8,285 bases of DNA, from positions 1 to 8,285 of the forward strand of contig JAWVZU010000179.1 in the NCBI GenBank assembly GCA_033722075.1, written 5' to 3'. Position numbers and translations under genes: made by a program. Positions 1-5,719 of the stretch are shown piece after piece; the first letter of the stretch is position 1, and each line of letters begins with the position of its first letter. Below the pieces are notes generated by a model. It saw nothing but the letters and a program-made list of their open reading frames with translations. It did no database searches and was not told the origin of the DNA. This DNA is from JAWVZU01 sp033722075 (GTDB lineage: Bacteria; Pseudomonadota; Gammaproteobacteria; Xanthomonadales; SZUA-38).

Positions 1-528
1 CACGCCGCCGGCCAAGCGCCAGAGAGCCGCGATGATTCCAAATAAGCCCAGAACCCCCAGGTAGAAACCCACCGCCTTGAAACCGTGTTCGAGCCAGAAG
101 GGCATCGCGTCCCAGCGGATCACCCAGAAGCCCTTCAGGACGAGCAAGCCGATGGCGATTTGAGCAGCGTCCCGTACGAGGCGCCGGAAATTCTCGGCCA
201 ACGGAACCTGCGGCTCCGCATCACGTCGGCGCCATACCAGCAGGCAGGGATTTGCCAGAAAAGCGAGATAGCTCCGTAGCGAAGGCGAGTCCGCCCGTGC
301 CGCACCAATGAAAAGATCGAAGAACTTCATGGCGACGAACCCGCTGGCAAAGATCACCAGCAATCTTGTCGAAAGGCCTGAATCTGCTGGGGCCAGAAGC
401 GGCGAAAGCAGCGCAGCGGCAACAAACACCGCTCCGACGAGGATCCGGAGAGGCCGGTCGAAGCGGAGACCGGGATAGGCGAGCCCACCGACCAGCGCCA
501 GAAGCAGAAAAGGCATGGCCCGATCCAT
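1..528 (-). CDS. Polytopic inner-membrane protein, possibly MBOAT/wax-synthase-like acyltransferase (3' end outside window)
   Basis: This reading frame is open for 176 codons from an ATG at 528 to the left edge with no stop, so the C-terminus is missing. The protein is strongly hydrophobic, with likely membrane segments near residues 5-20, 28-46, 54-75, 120-136 and 150-171. A basic loop (WRRRD, 99-103) follows YLAFLANP. The end of the visible part (FYLGVLGLFGIIAALWRLAGG) resembles the stretch that in MBOAT and wax-synthase-like proteins precedes the FWRRWN motif and catalytic His; those would lie beyond the edge, so the family is an inference. The start is 19 bases after the esterase stop, and a G-rich Shine-Dalgarno-like stretch lies in that gap; a second in-frame ATG at 516 is possible. 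Same-strand spacing implies an operon with the esterase. I am confident that it is a gene, but unsure of its function. Confidence 0.72.
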   Translation of the reverse strand, partial: MDRAMPFLLLALVGGLAYPGLRFDRPLRILVGAVFVAAALLSPLLAPADSGLSTRLLVIFASGFVAMKFFDLFIGAARADSPSLRSYLAFLANPCLLVWRRRDAEPQVPLAENFRRLVRDAAQIAIGLLVLKGFWVIRWDAMPFWLEHGFKAVGFYLGVLGLFGIIAALWRLAGGV

Positions 529-547
529 CAGCCCCCCTGCCTTTCCC

Positions 548-1291
548 CTAAGCTCCGAACAACTGTTGGAAGTATTTTCGGGACTGGAGTTTCCAGTAGG
601 GCCACTGGTGGTGGGAATCGCGACCCCAGATATCGGTCTCACAGGCGATGTCCTTGGACCGGAGCAGCCGCCCCATCATCACCGTTTCCTCTATATTGCC
701 GTCTTCCCACTTGCCCTGCCCGCAGACCAGCGTGAACCGCGCATTCTGCCGCACGTGCTCCAGCACCTCACCAGACAGGCCCGGGACGTAGGCCAGCGGG
801 TTGTTGAAATAGACGTCGTCGTTGGACTGACCGTGGGTGAAATGCATGGCGTTGTAGCGTCCGCTGAACCCGATCGCGTGGTGAAAGACCTGCGGGTATT
901 TCAGCGCAAAATTCACCGCCAGCAGGGCACCGACGCTGATCCCGACCGCGGTGATCGGGATGCCCTCCGTCCGGCAGTCCTCGTAGATGAACGGCACGAC
1001 GTTTTCGAGAATGAAACGCTCGTAGGCGCGATGGCGCTCCATCTTGCCTTCCAGGCTTCGCTCCTTGTTGGTCCAGGAATCCGCCACGTTGCTCTCGACG
1101 CAGTACAGCTTCAACCGCCCCGCGGAGAGGAGATCGGCGTGGGTGTCGATCATCGAATGTGCCTGCCACTCGTGAGCCATGCCGGCAGCCGAGGGGAACA
1201 CGAGGACCGGGGGACCCCAGTGACCATAGCACCACATGAAGCCCGGCCGGCCGAGGTGCGGGTTGGCAAGGTGATGCAGTTGTCCTTCCAT
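548..1291 (-). CDS. Alpha/beta-hydrolase esterase (COG4947-like putative esterase)
   Basis: The product is a 247-residue alpha/beta hydrolase with no signal peptide or membrane segment, so probably cytoplasmic. The N-terminal pattern NPHLGRPGFMWCYGHWGPPV, followed by LVFPSAAG, matches the opening of the COG4947 / PF00756-related esterase family and supports the ATG at 1291. The nucleophile elbow is GISVG, with Ser119 the likely nucleophile. The acid is likely Asp197 in GQGKWED, and the base is His228 in the HHQWPYW block, aligned with the family's HDWPxW. Length is normal for the family. The natural substrate is unknown; an acyl ester or thioester is plausible. The stop lies 19 bases before the next minus-strand gene, a possible membrane acyltransferase, so the pair may act on related acyl compounds (inference). 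The Shine-Dalgarno is weak. Confidence 0.88.
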   Translation of the reverse strand: MEGQLHHLANPHLGRPGFMWCYGHWGPPVLVFPSAAGMAHEWQAHSMIDTHADLLSAGRLKLYCVESNVADSWTNKERSLEGKMERHRAYERFILENVVPFIYEDCRTEGIPITAVGISVGALLAVNFALKYPQVFHHAIGFSGRYNAMHFTHGQSNDDVYFNNPLAYVPGLSGEVLEHVRQNARFTLVCGQGKWEDGNIEETVMMGRLLRSKDIACETDIWGRDSHHQWPYWKLQSRKYFQQLFGA

Positions 1292-1397
1292 GGCCGACAG
1301 TGTAGTGGCTCCCCGATTTCAAAGCTCCGCCTTTCGGCCACGCCGAGGTCTCGCGGCAAACCGGGACTTTGATCACATGAGATGAGGGCGAAGAATC

Positions 1398-1406
1398 TGT
1401 TACGCT
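1398..1406 (+). promoter_or_regulatory. Candidate extended -10 promoter for the M16 operon
   Basis: The stretch reads TGTTACGCT, which is an extended -10 arrangement (TG, one base, then TACGCT). It lies in the 165-base gap between the divergent esterase and M16 genes. Transcription would begin near 1413, giving a leader of about 44 bases before the ATG at 1457. No good -35 is seen at normal spacing; TTGATC at 1369-1374 is too far upstream. This is a pattern match only. No convincing promoter was found for the esterase on the other strand. Confidence 0.25.
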
Positions 1407-1456
1407 CTCGCACCGCCGATCACAAGGTTGGCCGCTTTCCAAGCTTAGGTGTATCG

Positions 1457-2923
1457 ATGAAGAGTCCAATCATGTCCGGTCTGCCGGTTGCATTGCTCGC
1501 GCTCTACCTGGCCGCGTGCTCCGACCAGACCGATTCACAAGCCGACGCCACGGCCGCGGAACCGCCCAAGTCGCCGACGAGCGAAGCCACGACCAAAGCG
1601 AACTCCAGCGCTTCGAGCTTCAGCGTACCGATCGAGTACCACACGCTCGACAACGGTCTGAAGGTGATCATCTCCGAGGATCACACGACGCCGACCGCGG
1701 TGGTTGCGGTCTACTACAATATCGGCTTTCGGATCGAGCCGCGGAATCGGACCGGTTTTGCCCACCTCTTCGAACACATGATGTTCCAGGGGTCGAAAAA
1801 CCTAGGAAAAATGGAGTTTGTGCGCCTGGTGCAGGCCAACGGCGGCGTGTTGAACGGTTCCACGCGCTTCGATTACACGAATTATTTCGAGATCGTGCCC
1901 ACCCACAAGCTGGAGACCATGTTGTGGGCCGAGGCCGATCGAATGAAGGGCCTCGCCATCACCCAGGACAACCTGGTCAACCAGCAGGGCGTGGTGAAGA
2001 ACGAGGTGAAGGTCAATGTCTTGAACCAGCCCTACGGCGGCTTCCCCTGGTTGTACATGCCGCAGTACGCCAACGAGAACTGGTTCAACGCGCACAATTT
2101 CTACGGCGACCTCGAAGATCTCGACGCCGCCACGCTGGATGACGTGAACGACTTCTTCTTCAAGTACTACGCGCCGAACAATGCGGCCGTTGCCCTGGTC
2201 GGCGATTTCGACGCCGATGAGGCCCTGGCCATGGTCGAGAAGTACTTCGGTGACATTTCTCCGAGTCCCGATCCGATCGAGTTGCCGGATATCAGCGAGC
2301 CTCGCCAGGAAGAGGAAAAGAAGGTCACCAAGACCGATCCGCTCGCCGAGCGGCCGGGCTTTGCCTTCGCCTATCACGTGCCCGAGCGGCTCACGCCGGA
2401 GTGGTACGCCATGGGGTTGCTGGACCAGATCCTGATCCAGGGGGACGACAGCCTCCTGCACCAGGCCTTCGTCAAGGAGGAAGGCATCACCTCCAGTGTC
2501 AGCGGCGGCATCAATGCCCTGCTCGGGAACATGCTCAACTACAAGGGTCCCATGCTGTGGACCGGCTCCTTCATCCACGATGAAGGACACGACCGCGAGG
2601 AACTCCTCGCCATCCTGGACCGCGTGGTCGACGACGTCATCGAGAACGGCATCGACCAGGAAACCCTGGACCGGGCCAAGGTGAAATGGCGGTCCTTCTA
2701 CTACGACTATCTCGGCGGGACCTTCGGCTTCGGACGGGCAGACCTGATGGCAAGCCTTGCGCTGTTCGATGACGACCCGATGCAGATCAACGACTTCGAG
2801 AAGAACATCATGGCCGTTACCGCCGACCAGGTCCGCGACGTCGCCCGCGAATACCTGCGCCCGACGAATCGCACCAGCCTGGTCTGGGCGGTCGGCGAAA
2901 AGGAGGGTGGACCCGATGCATAA
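1457..2923 (+). CDS. M16B zinc metallopeptidase lipoprotein, catalytic (HxxEH) subunit
   Basis: This is an envelope zinc peptidase of 488 residues (pitrilysin/insulysin clan, M16B size). The N-terminus is a lipoprotein signal: basic start, hydrophobic core, lipobox LAAC with Cys21. Ser at mature +2 means no inner-membrane retention signal, so outer-membrane anchoring is likely. Residues 22-54 are a Ser/Thr/Ala/Pro-rich linker. The inverted zinc motif HLFEH gives His103, Glu106 and His107, with the third ligand Glu183 (KNEVK) 76 residues after His107, as in M16. The second half (about 295-480) is the C-terminal M16 domain, but the Arg/Tyr pair that positions substrate is absent: Val339 and Ser346 occupy those sites in FVKEEGITSS. 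An upstream in-frame ATG at 1382 was rejected because it buries the lipoprotein signal. The last 8 bases overlap the partner gene. Substrates are probably peptides or misfolded protein fragments (inference). Confidence 0.93.
   Translation: MKSPIMSGLPVALLALYLAACSDQTDSQADATAAEPPKSPTSEATTKANSSASSFSVPIEYHTLDNGLKVIISEDHTTPTAVVAVYYNIGFRIEPRNRTGFAHLFEHMMFQGSKNLGKMEFVRLVQANGGVLNGSTRFDYTNYFEIVPTHKLETMLWAEADRMKGLAITQDNLVNQQGVVKNEVKVNVLNQPYGGFPWLYMPQYANENWFNAHNFYGDLEDLDAATLDDVNDFFFKYYAPNNAAVALVGDFDADEALAMVEKYFGDISPSPDPIELPDISEPRQEEEKKVTKTDPLAERPGFAFAYHVPERLTPEWYAMGLLDQILIQGDDSLLHQAFVKEEGITSSVSGGINALLGNMLNYKGPMLWTGSFIHDEGHDREELLAILDRVVDDVIENGIDQETLDRAKVKWRSFYYDYLGGTFGFGRADLMASLALFDDDPMQINDFEKNIMAVTADQVRDVAREYLRPTNRTSLVWAVGEKEGGPDA
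2900..2906 (+). promoter_or_regulatory. Strong Shine-Dalgarno inside the first M16 gene
   Basis: AAGGAGG lies 9 bases before the ATG at 2916 and inside the end of the upstream M16 gene. It fixes the start of the second subunit, which would otherwise be read from an earlier ATG in the same frame. Together with the 8-base overlap it indicates translational coupling and hence matched synthesis of the two subunits. Confidence 0.85.
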
Positions 2924-4298
2924 GTGGATCATGAGTATCGCGCTGCTCTTTGGCGCCCAGGGCTTCGCCCAGGATGAAGCGGCGAAGGAGACGCCGCCAG
3001 AAGGCGGAACGCCCAAGGACTTCGTCCTTCCGGCCACGGACAGCTATACCCTCGACAACGGTCTCCAGGTCACCCTGGTGCCCTTCGGTACACTTCCCAA
3101 GGTCGCGGTAGAGGCGGTGATCCGGGTCGGCAACCTGAACGACGGCGAACAAACCTGGATTGCGGATCTGACCGCCGACATGCTCGAAGAAGGAACCACC
3201 GAGCGATCGTCCGTCGAAGTGGCCCAGGCCGCCGCCAGCATGGGCGGTGAAGTGGACTTCAGTGTTGGCCTGGACCAGACCACCGTCGGTGGGGATGTCC
3301 TGGGTGAATTTGCACCGGACCTGGTCGAACTCATCGCCGAGGTGGTGCGTCAGCCGGCGTTCCCCGAAGAAGAGCTCGAGCGGGTCCGCAACGACCGGCT
3401 GCGCGCCCTGGCCGTCGCCAAGACACAGCCGCAGAGCATGGCGGCGGCGGAATTCGCCAAGGCACTGTATGGGGACCACCCATACGGCCGCTACTTCCCT
3501 TCGGAAGAACAGCTTGCCGGCTACACGATCGACGACGTACGGCGCTTCTACGCCGACAATTTCGGGGCCCAACGCACCCAGCTCTTCGTCGTCGGCCAGT
3601 TCGACGCGAGTACGGTCAAGTCTGCAATCGAGACCGCTTTCGGCGACTGGGAAAAGGGCCCGGCGCCGCTGGTCATGTTGCCGGAGCCGGCCGAGGGCAA
3701 GCAGGCGGTGGACATCGTCAATCGGGCCGATGCGTCGCAGTCCAACGTGATCGTGGGCCTGCCCGTTCCACCGCCCGGAAGCGACGACTGGATCAAGCTT
3801 CAGGTCACCAACACGCTCCTGGGCGGGGCCTTCTCTTCACGGATAACCAGCAACATCCGGGAAGACAAGGGCTATACCTACTCGCCGAACTCGTCGCTGT
3901 CCACCCGCTACAAGGACGCCTACTGGGCCGAGTCCGCGGCCGTGACCACCGAGGTCACGGGCCCTGCGCTGGACGAGATCTACAAGGAAATCGATCGTCT
4001 CCAGAACGAGCCGCCGAGCGCGGAGGAGTTGCGCGCCTTCCAGAATTACATGGCCGGCGTGTTCACCCTGCAGAACTCGACCCGCAGCGGCATCATCAAC
4101 ATGCTGAACTACACCGAACTGCACGACCTGGGCGACGACTACCTGACTACCTACGTCAGCAATGTCTACGCCGTGACGCCCGAGGAAGTCTCCGAAACAG
4201 CCGAGAAATACCTGCGCGAGGAGGACATGACGGTTGTGATCGTTGGCGATCGCGCGCAGATCTCGGAACAGGTCGGCAAATACGTGAAAGCCGAGTAG
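2916..4298 (+). CDS. M16B peptidase partner subunit, non-zinc, carrying the Arg/Tyr pair
   Basis: The product is 460 residues. A Sec signal peptide spans about residues 1-18 with likely cleavage after GFA, before QDE, so the mature protein is periplasmic and not lipidated. The N-terminal M16 domain keeps the fold pattern (TLDNGLQVTLV near 45-55), but the zinc motif is lost: the HxxEH position reads DLTAD, placing Asp84, Ala87 and Asp88 where the partner has His, Glu, His. The C-terminal domain has GGAFSSRITSNIREDKGYTY. Arg315 and Tyr322, seven residues apart, match the insulysin Arg824/Tyr831 pair that holds substrate backbone. The protein is therefore catalytically dead alone but complements the upstream lipoprotein. 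A comparable two-subunit M16B enzyme is known from Sphingomonas (SPH2681/SPH2682), and mitochondrial processing peptidase follows the same principle. The start at 2916 is set by the strong Shine-Dalgarno and the signal peptide. Confidence 0.93.
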   Translation: MHKWIMSIALLFGAQGFAQDEAAKETPPEGGTPKDFVLPATDSYTLDNGLQVTLVPFGTLPKVAVEAVIRVGNLNDGEQTWIADLTADMLEEGTTERSSVEVAQAAASMGGEVDFSVGLDQTTVGGDVLGEFAPDLVELIAEVVRQPAFPEEELERVRNDRLRALAVAKTQPQSMAAAEFAKALYGDHPYGRYFPSEEQLAGYTIDDVRRFYADNFGAQRTQLFVVGQFDASTVKSAIETAFGDWEKGPAPLVMLPEPAEGKQAVDIVNRADASQSNVIVGLPVPPPGSDDWIKLQVTNTLLGGAFSSRITSNIREDKGYTYSPNSSLSTRYKDAYWAESAAVTTEVTGPALDEIYKEIDRLQNEPPSAEELRAFQNYMAGVFTLQNSTRSGIINMLNYTELHDLGDDYLTTYVSNVYAVTPEEVSETAEKYLREEDMTVVIVGDRAQISEQVGKYVKAE

Positions 4299-4329
4299 GT
4301 TGGGCAAGCCGGGGAGGAGCCGATCCGGT

Positions 4330-4341
4330 GCGGGGCCCCGC
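4330..4341. repeat. Perfect 12-base palindrome in the convergent gap
   Basis: GCGGGGCCCCGC is a perfect palindrome in the 70-base gap between the convergent M16 operon and alaA. It could form a small GC hairpin with 4-base arms and a 4-base loop, flanked by imperfectly matching sequence. There is no T-tract on either side, so it is not a standard intrinsic terminator. It may be a weak bidirectional stop or chance in GC-rich DNA. Confidence 0.3.
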
Positions 4342-4368
4342 GCGGTGGTTCGGCCGCATAGGACGCGG

Positions 4369-5595
4369 TCAGGCCAACACGCTCGCCTCGGCCATCTCGC
4401 AGAGGAGCTCCTCGATCTTCTCGAACACGTCGCGCAGGACCCGATCGTCCGGCAGCAGGGTGATCCTGAAGTGGGTGCGGTAGTCCACGTTGAAGCTGTT
4501 TCCCGGCACCAGCAGGATGTGGAATCGCTCCAGCAACTCACTCGCGAAGGCCTCATCGTCGAATTGATCGAAGTGATCGCCGCGCACACCCGGGAACGCA
4601 TACATCGCCCCCATCGGGCGGACCAGGTCCAGGTGCTTGCTGGCCGCTACCGCCTCCAGGACCGCGGAGCGGCTCTCGTACAGCCGTCCTCCCGGATTCA
4701 CCAGTTCCCGGATGCTCTGGACACCGCCCAGCGCCGTCTGCACGGCCCACTGGGCCGGCACGTTTGAACAGAGCCGCAGGGCAGCCAGCTTCTCCACCGC
4801 CAGCAGGTATTCCCGCGCCTCGCTTTTTTCGCCGGTAAAAACCGCCCAGCCGACACGATAGCCACAAGCCCGATATACCTTGGACAGGCCCGACAGGGTC
4901 ACGCACAGGGTCTCGTGCACGAGGGTAGCCATGGGGCAGAAGCTCGCCTCGTCGAACAGGACCTGATCGTAGATCTCATCCGAAAGGAGAACCAGCCGGT
5001 GTCGTTCGGCTATCCGCGCCATCTCCTCCAGCGTTTTCCGTCCATAGACCGCACCGGTGGGATTGTTGGGGTTGATCACCACCAGGGCACGCGTGCGCGG
5101 CGTGATCGCCGCCTCCAGCGCTTCCAGGTCGGGCTGGAAACCCGCCTCGGGAGGACATGGATAGTGCACCGCCTTCCCGCCATTCAGCACGGTGGCCGCG
5201 GTCCACAGGGGGTAGTCCGGCGCCGGGATGAGGACCTCGTCGCCGGCATCCAGCAAGGCGCGCAGAACCATGTCGATCAGTTCCGACACGCCGTTGCCGA
5301 TGAAGACATCGTCTGCATCCGCAATCTCGACGCCTCGCGATTGCTGCTGCATCACGACGGCCTCGCGGGCGGGGAAGATACCCTTCTGGTGACAATAGGC
5401 CTCGGACCGCGACAGATTCTCGATCATGGCCAGGCGCATGGTCTCCGGTGTACGAAACCCGAACCGGCCGGGATTGCCGACATTCAGGTGGACGATCTCG
5501 AAGCCACGCCGCTCCAGGTCCCGGGCCCGCCTGGCCAGGTCTCCCCGGATCTCGTAGCGCACGTCCGCCAGCTGTTTGCTGGTCTTGATTTTCAT
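4369..5595 (-). CDS. alaA: Alanine aminotransferase, AlaA type (PLP fold type I)
   Basis: This enzyme of 408 residues is close in length and sequence to Escherichia coli AlaA (405), which makes L-alanine from pyruvate with glutamate as amino donor, in the cytosol. Blocks seen in order: YEIRGDLARRARDLE with LNVGNPGRFGF (14-47), IGNGVSELI (99-107), PAPDYPLWTAA (124-134), NPNNPTGAVY (175-184), SDEIYD (205-210), SGLSKVYR (235-242) and HFRITLLP (375-382). By class I aminotransferase alignment, Lys239 is the PLP Schiff-base lysine, Asn178, Asp206 and Tyr209 contact PLP, Arg247 binds its phosphate, and Arg377 binds the substrate carboxylate. The start at 5595 matches the family N-terminus; the frame stays open upstream, but only as antisense to the antiporter. 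The Shine-Dalgarno is weak. It is convergent with the M16 operon and divergent from the antiporter, so likely monocistronic. Confidence 0.94.
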   Translation of the reverse strand: MKIKTSKQLADVRYEIRGDLARRARDLERRGFEIVHLNVGNPGRFGFRTPETMRLAMIENLSRSEAYCHQKGIFPAREAVVMQQQSRGVEIADADDVFIGNGVSELIDMVLRALLDAGDEVLIPAPDYPLWTAATVLNGGKAVHYPCPPEAGFQPDLEALEAAITPRTRALVVINPNNPTGAVYGRKTLEEMARIAERHRLVLLSDEIYDQVLFDEASFCPMATLVHETLCVTLSGLSKVYRACGYRVGWAVFTGEKSEAREYLLAVEKLAALRLCSNVPAQWAVQTALGGVQSIRELVNPGGRLYESRSAVLEAVAASKHLDLVRPMGAMYAFPGVRGDHFDQFDDEAFASELLERFHILLVPGNSFNVDYRTHFRITLLPDDRVLRDVFEKIEELLCEMAEASVLA

Positions 5596-5623
5596 TGACC
5601 TGTTCCGGCTGTTAGCTCCGCGC

Positions 5624-5629
5624 AGTATC
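5624..5629 (-). promoter_or_regulatory. Candidate -10 for alaA
   Basis: Read on the minus strand, this is GATACT, a fair -10 match. It would place the transcription start about 20 bases before the alaA ATG at 5595. No matching -35 at 16-18 bases is visible (the position reads GGTGGC); TTGACC at 5666-5661 is about 31 bases away, too far. Weak evidence. Confidence 0.2.
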
Positions 5630-5655
5630 GCACGAAACCCGCGCCCGCCACCCCC

Positions 5656-5673
5656 GTTGAGGTCAACCGGTTG
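5656..5673. promoter_or_regulatory. Overlapping inverted repeats, candidate operator between alaA and antiporter
   Basis: Two perfect inverted repeats share a half-site: GTTGA-GG-TCAAC at 5656-5667 and CAACCGGTTG at 5664-5673. They abut TATACT at 5674 and lie in the only shared control region of alaA and the antiporter. Three alternating GTTG/CAAC half-sites within 18 bases suggest binding of a dimeric regulator. No specific regulator family is recognised, and function is inferred from position and symmetry only. Confidence 0.35.
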
Positions 5674-5679
5674 TATACT
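5674..5679 (+). promoter_or_regulatory. Candidate -10 (TATACT) for the antiporter gene
   Basis: TATACT differs from the consensus TATAAT by one base and stands out in this GC-rich gap. Transcription would start near 5686, about 34 bases before the antiporter ATG. The -35 position at normal spacing is C-rich (about 5651-5656) and does not match, so the promoter would need an activator. The adjoining inverted repeats are a natural binding place. Confidence 0.4.
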
Positions 5680-5705
5680 TGACGGGGGACTGCATGGCGA
5701 CAACG

Positions 5706-5713
5706 AAAGGGGA
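5706..5713 (+). promoter_or_regulatory. Shine-Dalgarno of the antiporter, deciding the start
   Basis: AAAGGGGA ends 6 bases before the ATG at 5720. It supports that start over the in-frame ATG at 5576, which would add 48 residues overlapping the divergent alaA coding start and placing proline-rich, unlikely sequence ahead of the first membrane helix. Confidence 0.7.
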
Positions 5714-5719
5714 CGCGCG

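Noticed and set aside
515..1372. 285-codon plus-strand open frame opposite the esterase
   Set aside because: The opposite strand encodes the complete catalytic motifs of a known hydrolase family; this frame shows none and overlaps both neighbouring minus-strand genes.
1369..1398. TTGATC paired with GAATCT as a sigma-70 promoter
   Set aside because: The spacing is 18 bases, but the -10 matches the consensus at only two of six positions.
1382..1456. Upstream ATG adding 25 residues to the M16 lipoprotein
   Set aside because: The added segment is Arg-rich and would hide the lipoprotein signal; the ATG at 1457 gives a signal of normal length ending in LAAC.
1802..3037. 411-codon minus-strand open frame opposite the M16 genes
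   Set aside because: It lies opposite two firmly identified peptidase subunits, with no recognisable motif and low-complexity Val/Gly/Asp/His-rich content typical of high-GC antisense frames.
4299..4368. Intrinsic terminator between the convergent M16 operon and alaA
   Set aside because: A GC palindrome is present, but there is no run of T on either strand, so a standard Rho-independent terminator cannot be claimed.
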